A stretch of DNA of 61,771 nt from Nocardiopsis endophytica (GCF_027706725.1 NZ_JAQFWQ010000032.1:1-61771); one strand, 5' to 3'; positions 51,025-59,250 are shown, numbered from the stretch's first letter. The notes: a model not told the origin generated them from the sequence alone. Translations and numbers: made by a program.

Positions 51025-51033
51025 TGAGGCATG

Positions 51034-52467
51034 CTATGCGCGTTCCGTGCCCGCGCACGAGGGTTCGGGGTCAGGCTCGGGCGGGCGCGCGGGGATCTCC
51101 CGGAAGCGCCCCGGCAGGAGCGGGCTCGCGGCCAGGATCGCCACCCCGACCGCCACGAGGAACCAGTAGGCGCCCTGGAAGCCGCCGACCGCGACGATGA
51201 GCGCGGCGCAGGCCACCCCCAGCGCTCCGCCGAGCTGGTTGAGGTTGTACAGGACGGAGCTGCCCTGGGGGACCTTCTCCTGCGGCAGGGTCCGGTACAG
51301 CGACCCCATGGTCGGCGCGCCGACCCCGCCCAGCCCGAGGCCGATGGCGAACGCGGCCAGGGCCGACCGCACCACGGCGCCCTCGGCGCCGGCGAAGGTG
51401 AGCGCGAAGGCGCCCGCCACGGCGATCAGGGCGCCGCCCTGGACCAGCGTGCGCGCCCCCAGCCTGTCGCTCAGCCGCCCCGCGACGGGCATCGCCAGGG
51501 CCGACCCGAGGCCCAGCGGCGCCACCAGCAGCCCCGCGGCGGCGGCCGTGTGGCCGTGGGCGATCTGGTAGTACAGCGGCAGCACGAACAGGCCCGCGAA
51601 CGTGCCCACCCCCACCAGTCCCTGGACCGTGACGCTGGCGGCGAAGCTCCGGCCGGCGAACAGCCGCACGTCGATCAGCGGCTCGGTGCCGCGGAGCCGG
51701 AGCGCGCGCACGACATAGGCGGCGAGGAGCACGGCCCCCAGGACGAGCGGGACGAGGACGGTCGGCGTCGCGAACGCCCCGCGCTCCCCGGCCTCGGTGA
51801 GCGCCAGGACGAGCGCGGCCAGCGCCGGGGCCATGAGGGCGAAGCCCGCGATGTCCAGCGGCAGCCCGGCCCTGCGCTCCCCGGGGGCGTCCGCGGGGAT
51901 CACCCGCAGCGCCAGGAGCAGGGCGAGGACGCCGATGGGGATGTTGATGGAGAACATCGAGCGCCAGCCGAGGGAGTCCAGCAGGAGTCCGCCCAGGACG
52001 GGGCCGAGGACCGGGCCCAGGGACAGCACGACGCCCATCATGCCCATGACCCGGCCCGCGCGGCTCGGGCCGGCCGCCCGGGCCAGGATCACCAGGACCA
52101 GCGGGTCGAGGATCCCCGCGCCGACGCCCTGGACGACCCGGAAGGCGATGAGGCTCTCCACGCCCCAGGACAGCGCCGAGGCGAGCGAGGCCCCCATGAA
52201 CAGGACGAGCCCGAACAGCCAGAGCCTCTTCACGCCGAAGCGGCGGACGGCCCAGCCGGTGACCGGGATCGTGACGGTCAGCGCGAGCAGGTAGCCGGTC
52301 GTGGCCCAGCTGATGACGCTCAGCGAGCGGTCGAACTCCGTGGACAGCGTCTCGGCCGCGACGGTGACCATCGTGCCGTCGAGGATCCCCATGATCCCGC
52401 CCAGCAGGGTCACGCCGATCAGCCGCAGCAGGGCACCGTCCAGACGGTCGCCTCTGACGTCGGTCAT
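51034..52467 (-). CDS. MFS exporter of the EmrB/DHA2 type
   Basis: A 477-residue, 14-helix drug exporter. GWAVRRFGVKRLWLFG is motif A, GVVLSLGPVLGPVLGGLLLD the antiporter motif, and the GRLSDRLGARTLVQGG repeat lies in the second half. ATG 52467 is preferred because MTDVRGDRL matches family starts. It is divergent from a tetR gene with two identical-type operators between, and is followed after nine bases by a two-component system on the same strand. Confidence 0.93.
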   Translation of the reverse strand: MTDVRGDRLDGALLRLIGVTLLGGIMGILDGTMVTVAAETLSTEFDRSLSVISWATTGYLLALTVTIPVTGWAVRRFGVKRLWLFGLVLFMGASLASALSWGVESLIAFRVVQGVGAGILDPLVLVILARAAGPSRAGRVMGMMGVVLSLGPVLGPVLGGLLLDSLGWRSMFSINIPIGVLALLLALRVIPADAPGERRAGLPLDIAGFALMAPALAALVLALTEAGERGAFATPTVLVPLVLGAVLLAAYVVRALRLRGTEPLIDVRLFAGRSFAASVTVQGLVGVGTFAGLFVLPLYYQIAHGHTAAAAGLLVAPLGLGSALAMPVAGRLSDRLGARTLVQGGALIAVAGAFALTFAGAEGAVVRSALAAFAIGLGLGGVGAPTMGSLYRTLPQEKVPQGSSVLYNLNQLGGALGVACAALIVAVGGFQGAYWFLVAVGVAILAASPLLPGRFREIPARPPEPDPEPSCAGTERA

Positions 52468-52502
52468 GTCCGCCCCAGTGAATAACGGTCGATACAAGAA
52501 AA

Positions 52503-52581
52503 TGAACCAGCCGGTTCAAGGTAGGGCGCACCCGACCCGATCCGCAACGCATTGGGGAGAATTATTGAACCGTGCGGTTCA
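52503..52581. promoter_or_regulatory. Twin TetR operators TGAACC-N4-GGTTCA
   Basis: Two perfect copies of TGAACC-N4-GGTTCA lie at 52503-52518 and 52566-52581, one close to each of the divergent MFS and tetR starts. Identical half-sites and spacing make this one of the clearest operator pairs in the window: one copy for each promoter, bound by the adjacent TetR. Confidence 0.75.
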
Positions 52582-52611
52582 TACTTCGAGGTCAACCGGT
52601 AGGATGCCGCC

Positions 52612-53241
52612 GTGAGCACAGCCACGACCCCCACCGACAAGCGGCAGGCCATCCTGGAGGCCGCGTTCCGCACCTTCGCCCGGGACGGCTACGGCCAGTC
52701 CTGCGTGCGCGAGATCGCCGAGGAGGCCGAGGTCGCCAAGCCCACCATCTACAACCGCCTCGGCGACAAGGAGACGCTCTTCCGGGAGGCCATGAAGGCC
52801 GCCGTGGAGCACACGGCCGAACGCTCGCTGAACGCGCTCGAGCCGCTGCGCACCCCCGGCGGCGACATGCGCTCCGCCCTGGAGGAGACGGGGCTGCTGC
52901 TCCTGCGGAGCCACGCCTGCCAGGAGTCGCGGGCGCTGCGCCGCCTCCTCAGCGCGGAGGGGGCTCGCTTTCCCGAGCTGCTGGAGGAGGTCCAGCGCGC
53001 GGGGGCCCAGCGGGTCCAGGACGCCCTGGCCGACCGGTTCGCCCGGCTCGCCCTCGCCAAGCGGCTGGACACCACCGACGTCGAGCGGGCGGGCGAACAG
53101 TTCCTCGCGCTGCTCACCGGCCCGATGGAGCTGCGCTCGGCCCTCGGGACCCGCGCGGTCCCCGACGAGGAGCTGCAGGCGGTCGCCGAGGCCGCCGTCG
53201 ACACCTTCCTGCTCGCCTACGCGCCCCGGGACCCCGGGTGA
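52612..53241 (+). CDS. TetR-family regulator of the EmrB-type exporter
   Basis: A 209-residue TetR regulator with a standard helix-turn-helix (QSCVREIAEEAEVAKPTIYN, RLGDKETLFREAM) and an AefR-like C-terminal domain (TetR_C_7: EQFLALLTGPMELRSALG). It starts with GTG 52612, 30 bases after the second operator. It should repress the exporter and itself and be released by a transported drug. Confidence 0.91.
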   Translation: MSTATTPTDKRQAILEAAFRTFARDGYGQSCVREIAEEAEVAKPTIYNRLGDKETLFREAMKAAVEHTAERSLNALEPLRTPGGDMRSALEETGLLLLRSHACQESRALRRLLSAEGARFPELLEEVQRAGAQRVQDALADRFARLALAKRLDTTDVERAGEQFLALLTGPMELRSALGTRAVPDEELQAVAEAAVDTFLLAYAPRDPG

Positions 53242-53252
53242 CCCGCATGCGG

Positions 53253-53282
53253 GACCCCGAGCCGGAGGCCGGGCCCGGGGTC
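53253..53282. terminator. Hairpin between tetR and halogenase genes
   Basis: GACCCCG (53253-53259) and CGGGGTC (53276-53282) pair, with further pairing inside (GCC/GGC), in the 57 bases between two convergent stops. Confidence 0.5.
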
Positions 53283-53298
53283 GGAGTCGGACTCGCGG

Positions 53299-54810
53299 TC
53301 AGGCGTCGGGCTCGGCCCAGCCCAGGCCGTCGGCGGAGGGGACGAGCCCGCCGTCGATGAGCGGCGCCTCCCCCGTTCCGGGGCCGGTCACGCCGCGGCG
53401 CTGGATGCTGTTCATCTCCTGCATCACCTCGCTCACCACGGGGGCGCCGAAGAGGTTGTTCATCCGCTCCCCGCTGTGGGTCTGCGCCGGGCCGGTGCGG
53501 GCGACGGCGTCGGCCAGCTGGGCCGAGGAGGCCGAGAAGCGCTCGGAGACCGCCGAGGCGTCCACGAGCGCGCGCTCGCCGGAGAACGCGCCGCCGACCA
53601 GGGTCGTGAACGCCTCCATGGACGTGAGGTTCTCGGAGCCGGTGACCTTGCGTGCCTTCCAGAAGTAGGAGTCCTCCCGCTGGTCCATGTCGTAGAAGGC
53701 GGACAGGAACTCGTAGAAGACCGCGTACTCGCGGCGGTAGCGCGCCTCGAACTCGCCGAAGGCGCGGGCCTCGTCCAGGTCCCCCGACAGGACCCCGTTG
53801 ACGGAGCGCGCCGCCAGCAGGCCGCCGTAGGTCGCCAGGTGCACGCCGGTGGAGAACACCGGGTCGATGAAGCAGGCGGCGTCGCCGATCAGCGCCATCC
53901 CGGGGGCCCAGAAGCGGGTGTTGGCGTAGGAGTAGTCCTTGCGGACGCGGACCTCGCCGTAGGTGCCCTCGGTCACGCGGGTGGCGCCGGACAGGAACTC
54001 GCGGACGATGTCGCACCGGTCGATGGCGTCGCGCAGGGCGCCCTCCCGGTCGGCCTGGATGCGGGCCGCCTGGTCGCGGTGGAGGACGGCGCCGACGCTG
54101 GTGAGGGTGTCGCTGAGCGGGATGTACCAGAGCCAGCCCTTGTCGAAGGCGGCGCACAGGATGTTGCCGCGGTCGGGCCCGGGGAGCCGCCCGCCGCCCT
54201 CGAAGTAGCCGAAGACGGCGAGGTTGCGGAAGAACTCGGAGTAGGTCCGCTCGCCGCCCACGGCGCGGCTCAGCCGCCCGGAGCCGCCGGAGGCGTCCAG
54301 GACGTAGCGCGCGGAGATCTCGCGCGCGGCGCCGTCGGGGCCGGTGTAGCGCACGCCGGACACCCGGTCGGGGCCGCGCACGGCCTCCAGGGCGGTGGAC
54401 TCCTCGCGGACGTCGACCCCGTGGCGGGCGGCGTTCTTGAGCAGGATGTCGTCGAAGGTCATCCGGTCGACCTGGTAGGCGTAGGAGGTCGGCCCGGACA
54501 GCTGCGGGGAGAGCGCGAACAGGAAGTTCCACGGCTCGGGGCCGGTGCCCCAGCGGAAGCTGCCGCCGCGCTTGACCTGGAATCCCGCGGCCTCGATGTC
54601 GTCGGACACCCCCAGCAGGCGGCACACGCCGTGCACGGTGGCCGGGAGCAGGGACTCGCCGATCTGGTAGCGGGGGAAGCGCTCGCGCTCCAGGAGGGCG
54701 ACACGGTGGCCGCGCCGGGCGATGAGCGTGGCGGCGGTGGATCCGGCGGGGCCGCCGCCGACCACGGCGACGTCGAACTCTTCGCGTTCCTCGGCTTCCC
54801 GGACGGGCAT
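53299..54810 (-). CDS. Flavin-dependent halogenase
   Basis: A 503-residue FAD-dependent halogenase of the phenol/pyrrole (CndH/PltA-like) group. The FAD motif VVGGGPAGSTAA starts at residue 17. GFQVKRGGSFRWG places Lys80 where halogenases form the reactive chloramine/HOCl contact, and GWLWYIPL (residues 225-232) is the diagnostic W-x-W-x-I-P motif that prevents ordinary monooxygenase chemistry. FIDPVFSTGVHLA is conserved in the family. ATG 54810 follows GAGGACC; ATG 54828 is possible. It is a lone tailoring gene with no polyketide or peptide synthase nearby. An iron box lies 57 bases upstream. Confidence 0.92.
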   Translation of the reverse strand: MPVREAEEREEFDVAVVGGGPAGSTAATLIARRGHRVALLERERFPRYQIGESLLPATVHGVCRLLGVSDDIEAAGFQVKRGGSFRWGTGPEPWNFLFALSPQLSGPTSYAYQVDRMTFDDILLKNAARHGVDVREESTALEAVRGPDRVSGVRYTGPDGAAREISARYVLDASGGSGRLSRAVGGERTYSEFFRNLAVFGYFEGGGRLPGPDRGNILCAAFDKGWLWYIPLSDTLTSVGAVLHRDQAARIQADREGALRDAIDRCDIVREFLSGATRVTEGTYGEVRVRKDYSYANTRFWAPGMALIGDAACFIDPVFSTGVHLATYGGLLAARSVNGVLSGDLDEARAFGEFEARYRREYAVFYEFLSAFYDMDQREDSYFWKARKVTGSENLTSMEAFTTLVGGAFSGERALVDASAVSERFSASSAQLADAVARTGPAQTHSGERMNNLFGAPVVSEVMQEMNSIQRRGVTGPGTGEAPLIDGGLVPSADGLGWAEPDA

Positions 54811-54866
54811 GTGGGGTCCTCGTCTCATGACGGAGTGCAGACAGGGTCGGCCGCGCGGATTGCCGA

Positions 54867-54885
54867 TAAGGCAAAGCTAACCTAA
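54867..54885 (-). promoter_or_regulatory. DtxR/IdeR-type iron box before the halogenase
   Basis: Read on the minus strand, TTAGGTTAGCTTTGCCTTA agrees with the 19-base DmdR/IdeR consensus TTAGGTTAGGCTAACCTAA at 13 or 14 positions, including the whole left half. It lies 57-75 bases before the halogenase start, in a locally AT-rich promoter position. The family represses transcription when Fe(II) is plentiful. Confidence 0.65.
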
Positions 54886-54972
54886 GTCGCCCCGAACGGT
54901 GAAGGCGGGGCGGTCCCTGTCAGGAGACGGGGGTGCGGGCCGCACCGGTCCGGGGCGGCCCGCACGGGGCGG

Positions 54973-55299
54973 TCACACGTACGGCTTCACGAGCTCCACC
55001 ACGTTCCCCTTGGACGCCGGACCGATCCTGGTGGCGACGATGTCGCCCTTCAGGAAGACGTACAGGGTCGGGATCGCGGTGACGTCGTACTTGGGCGGGG
55101 TCTCGGGGCTCCTGTCGATGTCGAGCCTGGCCACGGTCAGGCGGCCGGCGAACTCCTTGGCCACGTCGACGAGGATCGGGTCCAGCGCCCGGCACACGCC
55201 GCTCCACTCGGCGCGGAAGCACACCAGCACCGGCCCCTGCGCCTGGACCACGTCCTCAGAGAAACTCGCATCGCTCAGCTCGACGACCATTCCGCTCAT
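54973..55299 (-). CDS. Monothiol thioredoxin-fold protein
   Basis: A 108-residue thioredoxin-fold protein. The cis-proline loop AIPTLYVFLKGD and the overall length match thioredoxin, but the active site reads EWSGVC where W-C-G-P-C is expected: the nucleophilic Cys is Ser and only the second Cys remains. Another Cys lies four residues before this site (LVCFRAEW). It therefore cannot be a normal dithiol reductase; it might act as a chaperone, bind an iron-sulfur cluster, or form mixed disulfides. AAGGGG precedes ATG 55299. It lies upstream of the halogenase on the same strand, 162 bases away. Confidence 0.82.
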   Translation of the reverse strand: MSGMVVELSDASFSEDVVQAQGPVLVCFRAEWSGVCRALDPILVDVAKEFAGRLTVARLDIDRSPETPPKYDVTAIPTLYVFLKGDIVATRIGPASKGNVVELVKPYV

Positions 55300-55452
55300 G
55301 AAAGACCCCTTTCGGCACGTAGAAGGGAAACGTAAATCCCTCCGCCCGCGGGCGACAACCACTCCGCACGGCATTGAAAACGCACCGCAGGGATCGGAAC
55401 TCTTCCCCCGCCCGGGCCTTGTCCACCGGTTGGGCCCGGGCGGGGGGCGGCA

Positions 55453-55854
55453 TCACGCCACCGCGGTTCCCTCCAGCTCCACCATCATGGTGGGAAACGC
55501 CAGCCGCTCCACCCCCAGCAGCGTGCTCGGCGGCCGGACGCCCGCGGCGGCCAGCCGTGACGCGAGCGCCCCGTAGTTGCGCGTCAACAGGTCCACGTCG
55601 GTGGTGTAGACGTTGAGCCGGACGAGGTCGGCGAGCGTCATCCCGGCCTCCTGAAGAACGCCCTCCAGGTTGTCCAGGCTCAGTTCCAGCTGCGCCGCCA
55701 TATCGCCTTCGTGCTGCGGCTCGCCGTCGGCGTTCGTCGCCGCTTGCCCGGCGCAGTAGAGGGTCCGGGTCTCCCCGGAGACGATCTCGCCCTGGTTGAA
55801 CCCGAACCGCAGCGACCATTCCACCGGGTTTACCGCACTTCTCTCCACGGCCAT
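55453..55854 (-). CDS. RidA/YjgF family protein
   Basis: A 133-residue RidA-family trimeric protein. LYCAGQAATNADGEP, the LVRLNVYTTDVD segment with the substrate-binding Arg, and PPSTLLGVERLAFPTMMVEL match the family. Classical RidA hydrolyses reactive enamine/imine intermediates such as 2-aminoacrylate; this divergent subgroup often has other substrates. ATG 55854 fits the family start. It is divergent from a WYL regulator with a clear operator between. Confidence 0.88.
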   Translation of the reverse strand: MAVERSAVNPVEWSLRFGFNQGEIVSGETRTLYCAGQAATNADGEPQHEGDMAAQLELSLDNLEGVLQEAGMTLADLVRLNVYTTDVDLLTRNYGALASRLAAAGVRPPSTLLGVERLAFPTMMVELEGTAVA

Positions 55855-55959
55855 TCCAGATCCATTCTCTCCACGGGAATCCGAACGTCGGGCGGCCCTG
55901 CCCCGGACGTCCCCGTCCGAGGGCCCCGCCTTCACAGGAACGAGCCTGCCAAGAAACCA

Positions 55960-55990
55960 CGACATCCTGTGTCGTGTATTCCAGTAGGGT
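55960..55990 (+). promoter_or_regulatory. Operator and leaderless promoter of the WYL regulator
   Basis: ACGACA-TCCTG-TGTCGT (55960-55976) is a perfect 6-5-6 inverted repeat. TAGGGT (55985-55990) is a -10 element that ends six bases before the ATG at 55997, so the mRNA is probably leaderless. The operator covers the region upstream of the -10 and could also serve the divergent ridA gene. Confidence 0.55.
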
Positions 55991-55996
55991 CGGCCC

Positions 55997-56968
55997 ATGC
56001 GCGCCGACCGGCTGGTCTCCCTCGTGCTCCTGCTCCGCCACAAGGGGCGGATGTCCGCGTCCGCACTGGCCGGGGAGCTGGAGGTGTCCACCCGCACCGT
56101 GCTGCGCGACATCGAGGCGCTGTCGGCGGCGGGCGTCCCGGTCTACGCCGAGCGCGGGCGGCACGGCGGGTTCGCACTGCTGCCCGGCTTCCGGACCGAG
56201 CTGGCCGGGCTGAACCGCGACGAGGCGCTGGCCCTGCTCGTCGCCGGGTCGCGGCGCGGCGCGTCGGTGTTCGGCCTGGGCCCGGCGCTGGCCTCGGCCA
56301 TGCGGAAGGTGGCCGACGCGCTTCCCGAGGGCGACCGGACCGCCTCGGCGGGGTCGGCCGGCCGGCTGCTGGTCGACCCGGAGACCGACCTGCTGTCGCG
56401 CCGCGCCGCCACCGACGAGGTCCCCGCCGCCGTGGCGGACCCGGTCCGGCGCGCGGTGCTGTCGGGACACCGGCTGCGCATCCTCTACGCGGCCGCCGAA
56501 GGGCGCGCGCGATGGCGGACGGTGGACCCCATCGGCCTGGTCGACGTGCGCGGCCAGGGATACCTGCTGGCCACGAGGTCCGGAGAGGACCGCACCTACC
56601 GGCTGTCGCGGATCATGGCCGCCGAGGAGACCGACGAGCCCGCGGAACGGCCGGACCGGGTGGACCTGGAGCGGCTCTGGCAGGATCGCGCCACCCGCTT
56701 CCGTACCGGGGGCGACCAGGTCACCGCGCTGATCCGGTTGTCCCCCGAACGACGCGACGACCTGGAGCGGACCGCCCTGTCGGTCCAAGGGGCGCAGCCG
56801 GAGGAGGACGGCCGCCTCAGCCTGAAGGCCACGTTCCAAGACCGCAGACACGCGGAATGGTCCCTATGGCAGCTCGGCGAGGACGCCGAGGCAATCGCCC
56901 CACAGTGGTTGCGCGACGCCCTGCACACCCGCGCCGCCGCGATCGCGGAGCGCTACGCGCGGCCCTGA
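55997..56968 (+). CDS. YafY-type regulator: HTH-11 plus WYL domain
   Basis: A 323-residue regulator with an N-terminal DeoR-like winged helix (MSASALAGELEVSTRTVLRD, IEALSAAGVPVYAERG) and a C-terminal WYL domain (RRAVLSGHRLRILYAAAEGR, PIGLVDVRGQGYLLA). WYL domains bind nucleic acids or small ligands. It starts without a ribosome site behind a -10 element. It is divergent from ridA, which is the likely target. Confidence 0.91.
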   Translation: MRADRLVSLVLLLRHKGRMSASALAGELEVSTRTVLRDIEALSAAGVPVYAERGRHGGFALLPGFRTELAGLNRDEALALLVAGSRRGASVFGLGPALASAMRKVADALPEGDRTASAGSAGRLLVDPETDLLSRRAATDEVPAAVADPVRRAVLSGHRLRILYAAAEGRARWRTVDPIGLVDVRGQGYLLATRSGEDRTYRLSRIMAAEETDEPAERPDRVDLERLWQDRATRFRTGGDQVTALIRLSPERRDDLERTALSVQGAQPEEDGRLSLKATFQDRRHAEWSLWQLGEDAEAIAPQWLRDALHTRAAAIAERYARP

Positions 56969-56982
56969 CGCCGTCATCGGCG
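56969..56982. terminator. Short hairpin between convergent genes
   Basis: CGCCG-TCAT-CGGCG lies directly after the WYL gene stop and five bases before the end of the convergent C45 gene. Confidence 0.4.
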
Positions 56983-56986
56983 CCGC

Positions 56987-58165
56987 TCAGCGGGAGGCGG
57001 AGAAGACGGCCTCCTCGCTCAGCCGCAGTGCACCGTCGGGCGCGTCGCCCAGGTAGAAGCGCACCGACATGCTCCGCGCACCCGGATCGAGGACGGTGCG
57101 CCACAGCGTGCGCACGGGATAGGCCTCGGCCGTGCGGGCGTCGAAGGCGACGTCCTGCAGGGTGTCCTCCAGATCGGCCGGGGACATCGCGCCGTCGGCG
57201 GCGCGCTTGGCCAGGGTGGCGTAGCGGCGGTAGGTGCCCATGGTCTCCGCGCCGTCCTCGGGGAGGGCGCGGGCGTCGGAGTTCCTATGCAGGAAGTGGT
57301 TCGTCGCGCAGACCGCACCATCGGTCTCGATGATGTGCTCCATCCCGTCGCGCCCTCGCTCCCATACGAACCCGTTCCCGGCCGCATCGGCGATCACATA
57401 GTGCATCGGCGTTCCCCCGTCGTACTGCTTGGCACCGAGCAGCGCCTGCTTGGCCTCTTCGGTGTCGGCGGCGTTCTCCAGCACGAACCGGGGCAGCCGC
57501 AACGGGTCCAGGCCGGCCTGGGGCCGCGGGTCGGGCACCTCGGCCGAGCCGGCGTCGGCGATCAGCAGCGCGACCGACAGTCCGGCCTCGTTGACGCCTT
57601 CCGTGCAGCCGTCCAGCGTGTCCATCGTCAGCACGACGCTCGCCAGGCCCTCGTCCGGGAGCGTGGTGACGATGAAGGGCCGCGAGCACCAGGCCGGCTC
57701 GTCCGACGGGGCTGACAGGGGTGACGGTGCCGACGGGGGAGCCGACCACGTCTCCCCTGAGGCCATCATCGCGAACACCTCGCTCTGGGCGAGGGTGAAG
57801 AAGTCGTAGTTGCGGCCCAGCCTGCCGCGCCCGTCGGAGGACATGTCCGGCGGACACCACAGCGCGGAGCAGGCGGACCCCTCGGGCATACGGGCCAGGC
57901 CGTCCAGGAGCACCGCGTCCGGGTCCGCCCCGAGCATCCCGGCGACGGCGGCCGTCCGTGCGGCGTGCTGGGGCCAGTTGCGCTCGAACCAGGCGCGCCG
58001 CGCCCGCGCCACGACCGGGTCGGCGGGTCGCGGCCGCCACCCGTAGGAACGGCGCGCCTCCTCGGCCAGCGCGCGACCGATCTCGGCCTGGCCGCCCGAC
58101 ACGGTCAGGTGGCGCACGGTCATGAAGTCGTCGGGGCCTCCGGCGACCACGTCAGGGGTGTTCAT
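56987..58165 (-). CDS. C45-family Ntn-hydrolase (acyltransferase/amidase-like)
   Basis: A 392-residue protein of the acyl-CoA:6-aminopenicillanate acyltransferase-like (C45) Ntn-hydrolase family. GSACSALWCPPD places Cys99 as the probable nucleophile, GRNYDFFTL is the conserved strand after it, and GCTEGVNEAGLSVALL and VCATNHFLH match family blocks. In the classical enzyme the chain cuts itself before the Cys; here the residues before it (PEGSAC) differ from the G-C of penicillin acyltransferase, so maturation is uncertain. Substrates could be N-acyl amides or a beta-lactam-like molecule. It is divergent from a GntR-TetR fusion regulator. Confidence 0.83.
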   Translation of the reverse strand: MNTPDVVAGGPDDFMTVRHLTVSGGQAEIGRALAEEARRSYGWRPRPADPVVARARRAWFERNWPQHAARTAAVAGMLGADPDAVLLDGLARMPEGSACSALWCPPDMSSDGRGRLGRNYDFFTLAQSEVFAMMASGETWSAPPSAPSPLSAPSDEPAWCSRPFIVTTLPDEGLASVVLTMDTLDGCTEGVNEAGLSVALLIADAGSAEVPDPRPQAGLDPLRLPRFVLENAADTEEAKQALLGAKQYDGGTPMHYVIADAAGNGFVWERGRDGMEHIIETDGAVCATNHFLHRNSDARALPEDGAETMGTYRRYATLAKRAADGAMSPADLEDTLQDVAFDARTAEAYPVRTLWRTVLDPGARSMSVRFYLGDAPDGALRLSEEAVFSASR

Positions 58166-58211
58166 CGGAATGCTTCCTCCACATCGGGTGCGGCAGCGGG
58201 CTGTACGGCGA

Positions 58212-58264
58212 TGCTTACAGCGTTACGCTTACAATGTATTTCCGTGGTGCACTGCGGAAAATAC
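58212..58264. promoter_or_regulatory. Operator region between the C45 and gntR-tetR genes
   Basis: GTATTTCCG (58236-58244) and CGGAAAATAC (58255-58264) form a near-perfect inverted repeat with one bulged base. Just before it, GCTTACA is directly repeated 13 bases apart (58213 and 58226) around AGCG-TTA-CGCT. CACTAG is also repeated closer to the regulator start. The arrangement suits control by a two-domain regulator, but the exact site is uncertain. Confidence 0.4.
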
Positions 58265-58315
58265 GGCACTAGAGCACTTTCTTCCGGACCCGAGCGCACT
58301 AGTACAGGAGTCGGC

Positions 58316-59224
58316 GTGAACGACCTGCCCGCTCATCGGCGGATCGCGGACGACCTCCGCCGCCGCATCGGCGAGGGCGCCCTCCGGCCGGGTGACCGGG
58401 TGCCCTCGACCCGGCAGATCACCCGCGACTGGGGCGTCGCCATGGCCACGGCGACCAAGGCGCTGACCGCCCTGCGCCAGGAGGGCCTGGTCCATGCCGT
58501 GCCGGGGAGGGGGACGGTCGTGTCACCGGCCGCCCGGGCCGCCCACCGGGCACCGCCCGGCCGGGCCGCGCCCTTGAGCCGGGAGCGCGTGGTGCGGGCC
58601 GCGATCCGCATCGCCGACGCCGAGGGGGCGGGAGCACTGACGATGCGCCGCATCGCCACCGAGCTGGGTGTGGCCGCGATGTCGCTGTACCGCCACGTGC
58701 CCGACAAGGACACCCTGATGGCGCTGATGGCCGACGCGGTCTTCGCGGAGAACGCGCTGCCGGATCCCCCGCCGCAGGGCTGGCGGGCCTCCCTGGAGGC
58801 GGCGGCACGGGTGCAGTGGCAGGCGTGCCGGCGGCACCTGTGGCTGACGCAGGTGATCTCCTTCACCCGGCCGGTCCTGATGCCGCACGCGATGGCGCAC
58901 ACCGAGTGGATGCTGCGCGCGGTCGACGGCCTGGGGATGGACGTCACGACCATGTCCCGCATCGTCATCATGGTCACCAACCACGTCCGGGCCTGCGCGG
59001 TCCTTCTGGGCGCGGAGCACCAGGCCGAGGTGGACAGCGGCGTCACCGCCGAGCAGTGGTGGGGCTCGGCCGACCGGACCGTGGGCAGGCACCTCGCCTC
59101 GGGGCGGTATCCGCTCCTCGCCTCCTTCGGCGGGCCGGACACCGAGGTGCTGCACCCGGAATCGGTCTTCGAGTTCGGATTGCAGCGCCTCCTCGACGGA
59201 CTGGAGTCCTTCATCCGGCACTGA
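58316..59224 (+). CDS. Fused GntR-TetR transcriptional regulator
   Basis: A 302-residue regulator with two DNA-binding units. Residues 5-70 are a GntR winged helix (AHRRIADDLRRRIGEGALRP, STRQITRDWGVAMATATKAL). Residues about 90-140 are a TetR helix-turn-helix (ALTMRRIATELGVAAMSLYR, HVPDKDTLMALM) followed by the TetR_C ligand domain of true tetracycline repressors. This architecture is known in actinomycetes, often next to drug-resistance genes. GTG 58316 has AGGAG five bases upstream. It probably controls the divergent C45 gene. Confidence 0.9.
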   Translation: MNDLPAHRRIADDLRRRIGEGALRPGDRVPSTRQITRDWGVAMATATKALTALRQEGLVHAVPGRGTVVSPAARAAHRAPPGRAAPLSRERVVRAAIRIADAEGAGALTMRRIATELGVAAMSLYRHVPDKDTLMALMADAVFAENALPDPPPQGWRASLEAAARVQWQACRRHLWLTQVISFTRPVLMPHAMAHTEWMLRAVDGLGMDVTTMSRIVIMVTNHVRACAVLLGAEHQAEVDSGVTAEQWWGSADRTVGRHLASGRYPLLASFGGPDTEVLHPESVFEFGLQRLLDGLESFIRH

Positions 59225-59250
59225 CCCGGGCGCCGCGGCCCGCACACGAT

